In this document: positions 21,601 to 30,136 of the stretch, one piece after another
Layout: the number at the start of each line of letters is the position of its first letter
Position numbering within the stretch: position 1 is the stretch's first letter
DNA from: Cladocopium goreaui
Lineage: Eukaryota; Sar; Dinophyceae; Suessiales; Symbiodiniaceae
Length of the DNA stretch: 64,000 nucleotides
NCBI GenBank assembly: GCA_947184155.2
Contig: CAMXCT020006577.1
Coordinates: 253,993 to 317,992, forward strand
Direction: 5' to 3'
Position numbers and translations under genes: made by a program
Notes under the pieces: model-generated
The model's input: only the letters and a program-made list of their open reading frames with translations
What the model was told of the DNA's origin: nothing
The model's database searches: none

Positions 21601-22827
21601 ATGATTACGCCAGTGACGATACGCTTCTGGGGCAGGCATGTCGTTCAGTTTGATAGTCTCTGCCTCTTTTGTTCGGGGCTTTTCACCATCTGAATCCTTT
21701 GAAGTCAGTCTGGTGATGAGATCTAGCAATTGTTGACCTGAAAGACCTAAGCCTGCTTCAGCTGCTTTCTTGCCAGGGTCGCTTGCTATTACTGTAGGAC
21801 TGGGCACACTATGTTCTTGATTTGCATCATCATCATTTTGTCTTTGAACTGGCAATGGTGGAAGTTTTGGAGGGGCTGCTGATCCGGCAGGGGTAGTTGA
21901 GAACAAGTTGCTCAACCTTTCCTTAGCGTCCATGGCTAAGCTACTCATACCAGTGTTTGGCATGGGTTCTGCTCCAGCCTTGGTACCGACCGCTGATTTT
22001 GGGGTCATGTACAAATCGACATTGTTCCCGCCTTGTGTATCATCAACTTCGACGGCTCTGTCGACATTGATTTCCGGAGCGCTGTACTTGTTGAGCTTCT
22101 CCATCAAATCCTCCACTTGTCCCTGCAATTGGAAGTTTAGTTCAGCAGCTTGGTTTTCCTGCCTACTGCATTCCTTTCTAATCTCCTGGATTACAGCTTG
22201 TTCCTCCTTCTTGAAACCTTCCATGCCATTCTTTGCATACTCTACTGTTTCATCCACGATTCGTTTACAGTCTGCCTCGAGGCTACCTCTGAGTTCAGAA
22301 AACCTTTGTTCGTACTGGGCTGTAACATGGGCTACCTTTTGGTTTGCTCTTTGCTCAGCTTCCAGTGCAACTGCATTTGCAGCGTTCTTCAGCTTTGCGT
22401 TTGCATCGCTAAGTTCCTGTCTCAGTTTTGCGACCTCATGCTCAGTTGCCGTTTGGGACATTGAATACTCTGACACTAGGTGTTCATGTCTGCGATCAGC
22501 TTCTGCACGTTGATGGGCAATTTCACTAAGGCAAATTCCCTCAAACTCTTGGTGCAGTTGCTGGACCTTTTGTTCCATGAGATGTGTGTGTCTCTCTTCT
22601 GCCTCTTGTCTGAAAGCGTCAATGTTACCTTCATTAATGTAGGTAAGATTGTTCTGCACGAACTGAAAATATGCCTGGACGGGCTGTGTGAAGAAACCTT
22701 CATCTACCGACATGGGCGTGGGAGTTGCCCCAGCCGTCACAGGCTGAGATCCAGTTGGTGCAGTTGCCATTGTTCCTGAAGCAGGTACAAGAGCGCCACC
22801 ACCTGTAGCATCATGTGACTTGTCCAT
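15607..22827 (-). CDS. Retrotransposon ORF1: gag-protease-integrase-RT-RNase H polyprotein
   Basis: This copia-type polyprotein has 2406 residues. A long coiled coil (about 50-250) precedes a capsid-like helical region (390-600). Two CCCH fingers follow (CYKFRDGKCEKGKDCPYKH, about 653-671, and CTYFQQGKCRRGDKCFYKH, about 709-727). The aspartic protease motif is WLVDTGSE (900). Integrase has the zinc module H..H..CKIC (about 1078-1093) and a D-D-E core with VYTDNS (about 1182) and FVEREIRHM (about 1214). RT has GRTVFQGNNVRD (about 1665) and the YVDD box (about 1804). RNase H follows with LFADADHAGEHDSKS, STEAEVV, EDNQASI and ADILTKPF. All catalytic motifs look intact. The start codon lies only 26 nt from the 5' LTR. 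Confidence 0.93.
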   Translation of the reverse strand: MDKSHDATGGGALVPASGTMATAPTGSQPVTAGATPTPMSVDEGFFTQPVQAYFQFVQNNLTYINEGNIDAFRQEAEERHTHLMEQKVQQLHQEFEGICLSEIAHQRAEADRRHEHLVSEYSMSQTATEHEVAKLRQELSDANAKLKNAANAVALEAEQRANQKVAHVTAQYEQRFSELRGSLEADCKRIVDETVEYAKNGMEGFKKEEQAVIQEIRKECSRQENQAAELNFQLQGQVEDLMEKLNKYSAPEINVDRAVEVDDTQGGNNVDLYMTPKSAVGTKAGAEPMPNTGMSSLAMDAKERLSNLFSTTPAGSAAPPKLPPLPVQRQNDDDANQEHSVPSPTVIASDPGKKAAEAGLGLSGQQLLDLITRLTSKDSDGEKPRTKEAETIKLNDMPAPEAYRHWRNHVRDEVKSCSDKPDEAWLWLNEVFDNKTPREKLEEKLQEPGKFITLDTKLSAALTRSAKGDLATKIHNFKDEKSKKGIQVRGRRVLLMFEDYFRTSEEAGSLYRVEDLLGVVRTGESVEDLRRFLNRWDATIAGMETPPDDLVLRDILLRQIRKCQLMKYDIEAFDRAPEKSEQKSYAFLLRNIRDLLDRERLRSNRNRIVEKNKQTEKPQPAAPAQGGKDRGKGKGDRGRTRGRSQSGKGDKICYKFRDGKCEKGKDCPYKHVKDSSRSGTPKRKGKGKGGSRSGSPNRKSKEEMAKIPCTYFQQGKCRRGDKCFYKHEVAAAPTKDPKRTNSPAPKKKASAKAAPCITQRYACIAKGKGLPKATKAMKEQCHRAIVFSSKVEYIKVPATGEQRKVVHKPRIYEKTFPDSESVPKPDKLVAHRAQVSARQLQELVKLFGSETQPKCRFRCNDPEGGVSCNHCRAMIGPKNKVSNTHLPTVATPASKDGCVWLVDTGSEQDLISEGMLKTAKATNRRVSDTPISLATANGSTRADEVADVKVDALHQPFSPYILEETPAVLSVGVRCMEQGYSFVWPADGRPYFIRPDMGVIELNVDGRVPVIDSSCRVLNSGQFKKDCDLLRLFAMVAAKAEGADEEGVDEGVAHDSETEYVRSRKASDLEQEACSKSHQFCHYPKNPFCKICQKARMMAPPAKKKGGQKRLETKSFGDHIVADHTVIKSNVEEGVKGETVALVMKDIHTQFRHVYPSQTKSSESCVNAFNHFLSHKDEVGAVYTDNSRELIATISELGYRHQTSTEYVDSSKSFVEREIRHMLEGTRTNLVQSGLPLQYWPMAMQHFSMAVNATPQLNGDDAPWKLRFEEDFPGQLIPFGAKILFWNNPKRVDNTSGKTSPTANDGIFLGYHIQPGFAWKGEYLVAKLEALDYHAETGSITVQRARRVELIAGGFVFPLRALKEAKEPKPDRLADNVIADPRPIPFQSELQTEEHAEASEEAIDKSTEAVLDALASDERPAEEPVFPDIKYTPTGTPIPDGYHWDGTRLVKTYKGSKRPESIPSDFWKMLSPKDRQKLVEEEAEKMAVGSGGAASSSASKGPKKKKGAVATARKLRVNPSPSGEPSVSTWEVIPKDRPKFCVPAMPKAVPAKAELHRPELREMIKNKIAELEFKVALELFSAVARLVPKDEVRKNPKAKAALDKEWENLRTKGVWDESRVKECKSIVEEARKKGETVHLGRIFEACYEKGSELPADDPRRKFKGRTVFQGNNVRDQDSDHALFAELGSSPASMEAAKLLDAFGSQPGFSKAQADAIQAYIQALFTGVPTWLSLPRNRWPEHWEKQFWQPMVPLVLALYGHPDSGGIWENHLNSRIGKEGWKQILPDIWQSIFYHAEYNCMLVVYVDDFKLAGPTENMDKAWASIKRAVNIGDPEPYDRYFGCQHVEFNNVTLPRKAHPFAHVFDSQAAAAARTQHRTNDFWQHDPFNKTWTRYHLQPRKKLFEPGDEGGEFVTSLHSERVTMFDKNVEFKGLPVLNMHMSDESSAIVEDDMTVDQKIQTKDFWTGRTIFRYGDEYGNTNQFALPSKNRPGPHRDKREAKNEKKSQRFKSIESVVTNKSGCMNKPVNLVRYDMSSFMESCVDAYCELAKVQKDDLPVVATPFTEAGIARPTLDEKEKPGRLQPIASKVLMKILFAARMARPDLLRATQSLASRVTKWSIECDIALHRLVSYIKSTTDVFMEGFVGDSFEDCQLWLFADADHAGEHDSKSTSGCAMFLVGPNTYFPLNAFSKKQTVVANSSTEAEVVSANHALRAEGIPMLALLEQLGIFKKLSQKAGSNPKPNTPEPCDPVFTRIDKEIDEIRYGNVEGGLSAANINGLKAHFPEFYQVKFMEDNQASITVMGTGNSSTMRYANKTQNICFKWMKQQFEEEQFDLINVGTNWQTADILTKPFTSPTKWEHALRLMAIGKTWIDADKPKVRQVDSKPACPANVDDQGDVMVQILSKGC

Positions 22828-22834
22828 GGCTTTA

Positions 22835-22853
22835 GAGACTACGGCTGATAACC
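22835..22853 (-). promoter_or_regulatory. Primer-binding site of family A
   Basis: GGTTATCAGCCGTAGTCTC directly follows the 5' LTR on the minus strand. The identical 19 bases follow the family B LTR at 49885-49903. Its complement reads ...ACGG CTGATAA CC, which has the form of an anticodon stem-loop, so a tRNA 5'-half primer as in Drosophila copia is likely (inference). Confidence 0.65.
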
Positions 22854-23027
22854 TGTATTTTCAGGTTTCAGCTGGGGTAATTCCTATTACACCCAAATAG
22901 ACTGATAAACCTAAAACAAGGGAATAAAACCGTTAAGCACAGCGACTCAAGCACTGTTTTTCTCCTGAGCCGCACAGCTGTCGTACATACCTATATTACA
23001 GTGTGTTTTATGTGAGGTGATTTTACA
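22854..23027 (-). repeat. 5' LTR of family A
   Basis: A 174-bp repeat related to 10465-10622. It begins TGTAAAATCACC and ends ...AATACA on the minus strand. It must hold the element promoter; no TATA-like box stands out. Confidence 0.8.
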
Positions 23028-23466
23028 GTTAGCATTGTGCTCCCCCGTCTTTCTCATCTAACCGCCCACATTATTATACTAGCAAATTCTATGGGGTTAA
23101 TACCAAAGACAGGGGAGCAACACCTTATAGAAAACAATAACATAAATCATAACAACAAAACAACAAACTCAACAAACCAAAACAATACAATGGATTATAA
23201 AATAGTCTATACCATAATCATAACAACAAAATAAAATCAAAACAACCTACTACAAACAAAAACAAAGCAACAAAACAACAATAACAAAATCCTAACAACC
23301 TACTATTAATAAAACCAATAACATAAACCACAGCAACCTCATCATATCAACCCATCTCATCCATCTCATCCGTAAAAATTACAAAATATAATCATCATAA
23401 TTGTATTGAATAATTTTCATCAAAGCATATACAAATATACATCATCTTACCTTATCTATTTCATAG

Positions 23467-23817
23467 GTGTTATTTCTAGAAATCGTCATTGCTAGAAATA
23501 TTCCTGAAAAATTAAATTGCAACATAGATTTAATAGACTTATTGTATCAAACCAATGGGGATAACCAACATTATTTTCATAATCATTTGGCAGTGTGTCA
23601 AAACCTTGTACCCCTGGCGAACATCAAAATAGCTGGTAAATGGATGTTCATTCCCCTAAAAATGGTATTAATAGGTATTGATCCATACCCATTTACTATA
23701 AATAATATTATGGGATTATATAATTACCACAGTCTCTCCCGGAATAGGGGAAGCCTCAGCCCCCAGCCAAAATACTATCCCACAGCCAGCATACATACCA
23801 GCATACATACAAACTAG
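23467..23817 (+). pseudogene. Possible uracil-DNA glycosylase remnant, copy 1
   Basis: The ORF contains VLIGIDPYPF followed by IMGLYNYHSL and RGSLSPQP. This resembles the family-1 UDG water-activating loop (GQDPYH) with its following GLxFS and PxSL segments. The Gln is replaced by Ile and the final His by Pro, variants known in UDGs of some large DNA viruses. The protein ends soon after, without the HPSPLS-type loop, so it would not be a working enzyme. Frame and end differ slightly in the copy at 27696. The call rests on one short motif block. Confidence 0.35.
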
Positions 23818-24347
23818 CATATCACAACAGCATCACATCTTTCTCAACCCCAAATCTCTTTAATTACCGCAATTACTATGCCCAAACCACCCTTCATGAA
23901 CTTGTTGATGACCATGTCTTCTTAACCTCAGCGCGATGTAAATAGCACAGCAATCCAAACTTTTGGGGCGAGATGGAGTGAAAGAGATTGTGTGTTTGGG
24001 GCTTCTCCAAACCGGGCTCCAAGTATTTGGGAGTTGTTGCCTTCTTATTAGGCATGAATGTGCTGAATGTCAAGCTTGCGAAGGCTCGTTGGCATGAATG
24101 CTCTATTGAAACAATGTCCAATTCCGACTTGACACCCTCAAACCTTCCTACCTACAGACCGTTTCAATCATAGGAGCATCTGCTAAGAGCACTGTTTTGC
24201 AAGTCGCCATGCTAGCAAGGGCAAGCAGTCTCAAATGTCTAGGCATCAAGCATCCTTGTGCTCAGCCTCATGCCCCTTCGTCACCAAAATTGATGAGCAA
24301 CAGGCGCTACATAAATGATACCACCACAGGAAACATCTCTGAAGCAA

Positions 24348-24653
24348 TCACATCTCGCATATTCTCGTCTTAATTGGTTCGCATATTTGCGTACAAACTG
24401 TGCTTAGCATTCCACACCATCTACCAGATAACTGAATGCACTCTTTGCCCAGCGCGTCACAGAATAGGTTACACACGTCGTCGTTGGAGGATGAGGTGTT
24501 CTCCTGTGCCAACAGGTTGCTCTCCTGTGCCATGACCTTGTCCATCCTGTTTTGCGAGGCACTCGGACTCGCATTGTCCGTGCCGTTGATGTCTGTAGCT
24601 CCAGCGCTCAATGCAAGGATGATGAGGCAAGCGACAAAACGGATTTGCGCCAT
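24348..24653 (-). CDS. Small secreted Cys-rich protein, copy 1
   Basis: From the second possible Met (24653) the ORF gives 101 residues with a clear signal peptide (MAQIRFVACLIILALSAGA). An Asn/Ser-rich spacer leads to a domain with seven Cys (DVCNLFCDALGKEC, WCG, VCTQIC, RIC). I do not recognise the family. The second copy (28562-28861) differs by a 6-nt in-frame deletion and five substitutions, all changing the amino acid. No homologous viral gene is evident. It may be a captured host gene or a spurious ORF; the in-frame indel favours coding. Confidence 0.45.
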   Translation of the reverse strand: MAQIRFVACLIILALSAGATDINGTDNASPSASQNRMDKVMAQESNLLAQENTSSSNDDVCNLFCDALGKECIQLSGRWCGMLSTVCTQICEPIKTRICEM

Positions 24654-25124
24654 GAACATGCCGACAGACACCCCTAAGCTAAAAAGCGTGCCCGAGCGGT
24701 TTGAGCAAAAGATGCTGAAAAATGACACAAAATTCCAAGCGCAAAGTGAAAGAGCTAATTTCTGTAGCTTTCCAATTGAGAATGTCAAAGGTGCTCAAGT
24801 TGAAACAACTTACAAATTCAAGCTCTCCAAGAACATGTGGCTTCAAACCTCCAACAGACATATTCCCAACAGCTGAGCGCCCCGACAACAGGATGCAGAA
24901 GAGATTGATGACGAAGCCATGGAGGAGCAGAAGGACAAAGGAACATAGAGTAATCCCAGCCAATGACCCAAACGTGCCAAACACAAATTCCTGGGGAAAA
25001 AGAAATGAAGGACAAAACAAAAACCCCCGAAACCAGAAAACAGCACATCAAATCAACCATCTCATGGTTGCATCAAATAGGCATACGTAAGAAAAACAAA
25101 TGCTTACAAGGCTTTCTAAAATCA

Positions 25125-26045
25125 CTAAATCTTTAAAAGTTCATGCTTCATCAACAGTCTTGGGTAATCAGTTAATTTGTAATATGTTTGGTTCAACTTT
25201 TCTGCAATCTCTTGCACAACATAATAACCTTTCAGCCAGTGGGAAGTTCTTTCTTTCTCTGTAATTGCTTTCTTTCTCATTATCTTTACTTTGTCTCCCA
25301 CCTCTAATGTTGGGTATATTCTTTCTTTCTTTGCCTTTACCGAAACATTAAGTTTTGCTTTAAACTCATTCCTTTATTTCCTTGCTTCATTTGGAGTTAG
25401 TCCAGTAGCACTATGGACGTCTTTGTTGTTGTATGTTAGTAAAATCTCGGTTATGTAATCTATCCATTGAATGTTATTTTTTCCTTTCTTCTCATCATTC
25501 TCAACCCTTTTAAAAAGTTTATCTTTAAATGTCCTAATAAATCTTTCAGCGAAGGCTGGATGACCTCTAGTTCTATAAAGTTCAATCCCTTCATCTTCTA
25601 CTAGTTGCTTGAAGTCAGCACCACTTGTACTACCTTCATCATCAGTGTATATGATTTTTGGTTTTACCCTCATCTTTTCTAGCCCTTCCATTGTTCCAGC
25701 GATGACATCGGCTGGGTGTTTGCTTTTAATAGGGACTACTACAGCATATTTACTTAATACATCAATCATTACCAACCCAGCTCTAAACTTTTGTGTTGCT
25801 TCAATATCATTTTTTGAAATGTAAAACAAATCAAGTTGAAAAGTATGGTTGTTATGGGGGGCTACAAAACTGTTCTGACCCCTTTGCTTTCTCTTAATCT
25901 CAACATTCTTTCTAAAAAAATATTCGACATCTTTCATAGTAATAGTTTTATCTTTCTCTTTGGCATCTTTCAAAGTAGTAGCCTTGCTTCCATAGCCACT
26001 TCTATCAAAATAAATATCACTAATAATCGTCTGCTTATTACTCAT
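25125..26045 (-). CDS. Retroviral/Polinton-type integrase (one in-frame TAA)
   Basis: From Met at 26045 the protein shows an N-terminal region, then a DDE core: FQLDLFYI (first Asp), IIYTDDEGS (second Asp), HPAFAERFIRTFKDKLF (Glu). After NEARK a TAA interrupts at about 25374. The same frame then continues to a TAG at 25125-25127 with YPTLEVGDKVKIMRKK, SHWLKGYYVVQEI and YYKLTDYPRLLMKHEL, the chromodomain-like C-terminal part seen in Polinton integrases. The same TAA is present in the second tandem copy. The start codon is 5 nt from the helicase stop, so the genes are tightly packed. It would insert element DNA into the host genome; activity depends on the TAA. Confidence 0.7.
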
Positions 26046-26049
26046 ATAT

Positions 26050-27300
26050 TTATAATGATATTTTATTCCAAAAAGCACAATTACATTGAACACATAAGCC
26101 TATACAATTATCCTTGAAATGCGCAATATCAGTATTAACTCTTTGACAGCTAATATTTGATGAAACCTTGCCATCTTCAAAATCAATAACCAATGGTTCA
26201 TTACAATTTTCACACTGGGTATTCATCAGGTTCATCAAAAAATCTACATCTACATAATCCCCATCTTCTACATCTCTACCTGCTTTCCTATCTTGCTCTT
26301 CATAGTTCATAATTTTCTTCTTAAAATATGTCTCTACTCTTATCTTACTCATATCATTTTCATCAGCATCATATTTGTAAAACTTAACTCTATTTAAATC
26401 TCTTGCTCTTGTAATTACAGTCCAATACCAGTTCTTACAGCAATACCACTTACACCAGTCATATATCACAATATCATCATCCACTGAACAGCCTTGTTTG
26501 CTATGACAGGTGTAACAGTAAGCATATATAAAATGCTTTCTTAACAACTTCAGTTCTATCCGTTGCTTCTCATTAGTATCCACATTTTCTAAAACAACAT
26601 CATTACCAATAATATTTACAATCCTAAATTTAAAATTCACATTAAATTTCTTGCCTTTGGTCTTAATGTATTTTCTACATATCACCTCTTCCCCCACAAC
26701 ACATTCATCATCTATGCCTTTCATTTTTCTCATCCTGCTACTCACCTCTCTACAAGTCTTGTTAGTATAAGCAATGTTGTTTTCGCATATCTCATTGCCC
26801 TCACTCCATCCAAAATATTTTCAATGATATTAAGTATAGGTTCATTGTTAAAAATCAATCTCTTAATATCTTTCAATTTATTTCTATCTTCTTCGGTCTT
26901 CAGTCTCTTACATTCATATAGCATAATATTATTTTTGAAAATTAAATCTATACAATGGTCGGCAATTTTTTCAAAACTAATCGTATTGCTTACTTTCTCT
27001 GGGTTTTTCAGTTGTTTTGTGTCTCCAATTGCTAATACAATTTTATTAGGATTGTTCTTACAGAAGTCCCATATCAAAGCCCACTTGCCCACATTGTGAA
27101 AATATATTTCATCAAAAACTATGACATCAATATCAGAATAATCACACTTTTCCAGTTTCTCATCACCATAAGATATTCCAAAGAATTTATTAATTGTCAT
27201 TGCTTCGGCTTCGCATTCTTGTTTTAAATTATTGGTAGGCACAACGAATAAAACTTGGTAATTTCTATTTTGTAAATGCTTCCATATGTATGATTTTCCA
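26050..27300 (-). pseudogene. SF1 helicase with HNH-like C-terminus, truncated at Walker A
   Basis: The reading begins at the duplication junction with GKS of Walker A, then VLFVVPTNN (motif Ia), VIVFDEIYFHN (Walker B), VLAIGDTKQL (motif III), YTCHSKQG (motif V-like) and WTVITRARDLNRVKFY (motif VI). A frameshift near 26800 separates 26742-27242 from 26050-26745. The last 50 residues have CENC ... SCQRVN..IAH...NCIGLCVQCN, a treble-clef HNH-like zinc domain. The protein is a relative of the helicase at 1091-1553 but keeps motifs V and VI. It lacks its N-terminus here, so this copy is not functional. Confidence 0.7.
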
Positions 27301-27695
27301 GAGCAAATTCTATGGGGTTAATACCAAAGACAGGGGAGCAACACCTTATAGAAAACAATAACATAAATCATAACAACAAAACAACAAAACAACAAACTCA
27401 ACAAACCAAAACAATACAATATATTATAAAATAGTCTATACCATAATCATAACAACAAAATAAAATCAAAACAACCTACTACAAACAAAAACAAAGCAAC
27501 AAAACAACAATAACAAAATCCTAACAACCTACTATTAATAAAACCAATAACATAAACCACAGCAACCTCATCATATCAACCCATCTCATCCATCTCATCC
27601 GTAAAAATTACAAAATGTAATCATCATAATTGTATTGAATAATTTTCATCAAAGCATATACAAATATACATCATCTTACCTTATCTATTTCATAG

Positions 27696-28085
27696 GTGTT
27701 ATTTCTAGAAATCGTCATTGCTAGAAATATTCCTGAAAAATTAAATTGCAACATAGATTTAATAGACTTATTGTATCAAACCAATGGGGATAACCAACAT
27801 TATTTTCATAATCATTTGGCAGTGTGTCAAAACCTTGTACCCCTGGTGAACATCAAAATAGCTGGTAAATGGATGTTCATTCCCCTAAAAATGGTATTAA
27901 TAGGTATTGATCCATACCCATTTACTATGAATATTATGGGATTATATAATTACCACAGTCTCTCCCGGAATAGGGGAAGCCTCAGCCCCCAGCCAAAATA
28001 CTATCAGCCAGCATACATACCAGCATACATACAAACTAGCATATCACAACAGCATCACATCTTTCTCAACCCCAAATCTCTTTAA
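27696..28085 (+). pseudogene. Possible uracil-DNA glycosylase remnant, copy 2
   Basis: Same motif block as at 23467 (LIGIDPYPF ... IMGL). Two small indels after it change the reading so that the ORF runs to 129 residues with an unrelated tail. The drift between copies after the motif block argues that neither is under strong selection. Confidence 0.33.
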
Positions 28086-28561
28086 TTACCGCAATTACTA
28101 TGCCCAAACCACCCTTCATGAACTTGTTGATGACCATGTCTTCTTAACCTCAGCGCGATGTAAATAGCACAGCAATCCAAACTTTTGGGGCGAGATGGAG
28201 TGAAAGAGATTGTGTGTTTGGGGCTTCTCCAAACCGGGCTCCAAGTATTTGGGAGTTGTTGCCTTCTTATTAGGCATGAATGTGCTGAATGTCAAGCTTG
28301 CGAAGGCTCGTTGGCATGAATGCTCTATTGAAACAATGTCCAATTCCGACTTGACACCCTCAAACCTTCCTACCTACAGACCGTTTCAATCATAGGAGCA
28401 TCTGCTAAGAGCACTGTTTTGCAAGTCGCCATGCTAGCAAGGGCAAGCAGTCTCAAATGTCTAGGCATCAAGTGCTCAGCCTCATGCCCCTTCGTCACCA
28501 AAATTGATGAGCAACAGGCGCTACATAAATGATACCACCACAGGAAACATCTCTGAAGCAA

Positions 28562-28861
28562 TCACATCTCGCATATTCTCGTCTTAATTGGTTCGCATAT
28601 TTGCGTACAAACTGTGCTTAGCATTCCACACCATTTACCAGATAACTGAATGCACTCTTTGCCCAGCTCGTCACAGAATAGGTTACACACGTCGGCGTTG
28701 GAGGATGAGGTGTTCTCCTGTGCCAACAGGTTGCTCTCCTGTGCCATGACCTTGTCCCTCCTGTTTTGCGAGGCACTCGCATTGTCCGTGCCGTTGATGT
28801 CTTTAGCTCCAGCGCTCAATGCAAGGATGATGAGGCAAGCGACAAAACGGATTTGCGCCAT
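28562..28861 (-). CDS. Small secreted Cys-rich protein, copy 2
   Basis: 99 residues from the MAQIRF start, with the same signal peptide and seven Cys as the copy at 24348-24653. Relative to that copy it lacks Ser-Pro and has Thr to Lys, Met to Arg, Asp to Ala, Ala to Glu and Arg to Lys changes. The Cys pattern is unchanged. Confidence 0.45.
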   Translation of the reverse strand: MAQIRFVACLIILALSAGAKDINGTDNASASQNRRDKVMAQESNLLAQENTSSSNADVCNLFCDELGKECIQLSGKWCGMLSTVCTQICEPIKTRICEM

Positions 28862-29590
28862 GAACATGCCGACAGACACCCCTAAGCTAAAAAGCGTGCC
28901 CGAGCGGTTTGAGCAAAAGATGCTGAAAAATGACACAAAATTCCAAGCGCAAAGTGAAAGAGCTAATTTCTGTAGCTTTCCAATTGAGAATGTCAAAGGT
29001 GCTCAAGTTGAAACAACTTACAAATTCAAGCTCTCCAAGAACATGTGGCTTCAAACCTCCAACAGACATATTCCCAACAGCTGAGCGCCCCGACAACAGG
29101 ATGCAGAAGAGATTGATGACGAAGCCATGGAGGAGCAGAAGGACAAAGGAACATAGAGTAATCCCAGCCAATGACCCAAACGTGCCAAACACAAATTCCT
29201 GGGGAAAAAGAAATGAAGGACAAAACAAAAACCCCCGAAACCAGAAAACAGCACATCAAAATCATCAAATCAACCATCTCATGGTTGCATCAAATAGGCA
29301 TACGTAAGAAAAACAAATGCTTACAAGGCTTTCTAAAAACACTAAATCTTTAAAAGTTCATGCTTCATCAACAGTCTTGGGTAATCAGTTAATTTGTAGT
29401 ATGTTTGGTTCAACTTTTCTGCAATCTCTTGCACAACATAATAACCTTTCAGCCAGTGGGAAGTTCTTTCTTTCTCTGTAATTGCTTTCTTTCTCATTAT
29501 CTTTACTTTGTCTCCCACCTCTAATGTTGGGTATATTCTTTCTTTCTTTGCCTTTACCGAAACATTAAGTTTTGCTTTAAACTCATTCCT

Positions 29591-29990
29591 TTATTTCCTT
29601 GCTTCATTTGGAGTTAGTCCAGTAGCACTATGGACGTCTTTGTTGTTGTATGTTAGTAAAATCTCGGTTATGTAATCTATCCATTGAATGTTATTTTTTC
29701 CTTTCTTCTCATCATTCTCAACCCTTTTAAAAAGTTTATCTTTAAATGTCCTAATAAATCTTTCAGCGAAGGCTGGATGACCTCTAGTTCTATAAAGTTC
29801 AATCCCTTCATCTTCTACTAGTTGCTTGAAGTCAGCACCACTTGTACTACCTTCATCATCAGTGTATATGATTTTTGGTTTTGCCCTCATCTTTTCTAGC
29901 CCTTCCATTGTTCCAGCGATGACATCGGCTGGGTGTTTGCTTTTAATAGGGACTACTACAGCATATTTACTTAATACATCAATCATTACC
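29591..29990 (-). pseudogene. Integrase, copy 2, cut by retroelement insertion
   Basis: It keeps the second Asp (IIYTDDEGS) and Glu (AFAERF) of the DDE core and the same TAA after NEARK. The segment with the first Asp is missing because the family B LTR begins at 29991. The chromodomain-like tail continues in frame below 29591. Confidence 0.8.
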
Positions 29991-30136
29991 TGTATTTTAC
30001 CAGGTTAGCCAACAATATAGTACAATTACTATATGGGGCGCAACAAACCGGTAAGCACTCAGCTCTTTTGAACCAACGCTACAGAGTAGATCGATGATAT
30101 ATACACTACATGGTTTTACTGCAGGAGTTTTTTACA
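29991..30136 (-). repeat. 3' LTR of family B copy 1
   Basis: A 146-bp LTR sharing TGTATTTTACCAGGT, TTTTGAACCAACGCTA, GTAGATCGATGATAT and GGTTTTACTGCAGGAG with the LTR at 49904-50038. Like the family A LTR, it ends in TGTATTTT at the left edge. Confidence 0.85.

Larger units (their letters stand above)
10465..23027 (-). mobile_element. Ty1/copia-type LTR retrotransposon, family A, full length
   Basis: Related LTRs (22854-23027 and 10465-10622) begin TGTAA and end with ACA on the minus strand. They bound a 12.6-kb unit with primer-binding site, two giant ORFs and a polypurine tract just before the 3' LTR. Integrase precedes reverse transcriptase, which is the Ty1/copia order. The LTRs differ at many sites and in length (174 against 158 bp), so the insertion is old or the ends are recombined. 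The flanks (CAAAT at left, GTTAG at right) do not match as a target-site duplication. Both long ORFs are open, which is surprising given LTR divergence. Confidence 0.9.
23081..27301. repeat. Tandem duplication unit, copy 1 (4221 bp, virus-like/Polinton-like)
   Basis: The sequence from AGCAAATTCTATGGGG at 23081 starts again at 27302, so the unit is 4221 bp. It holds an AT-rich leader, a possible UDG remnant (+), a Cys-rich secreted ORF (-), an integrase (-) and an SF1 helicase with HNH-like tail (-). The right junction at 27301 cuts the helicase Walker A, so the unit was duplicated after being broken there. The two copies are about 99 percent identical, so the event is recent. Confidence 0.85.
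27302..29990. repeat. Tandem duplication unit, copy 2, truncated by family B LTR
   Basis: It is collinear with 23081-25770 with few differences, and stops inside the integrase gene at ATCATTACC where the family B 3' LTR begins. The rest of the unit (integrase N-terminus, helicase) is absent from the window. Confidence 0.88.

Noticed and set aside
24679..25090. Overlapping ORFs on both strands at the 3' side of the Cys-rich gene (also at 28887-29307)
   Set aside because: They overlap each other in several frames, have no recognisable motif, and an indel between the tandem copies changes one of them.
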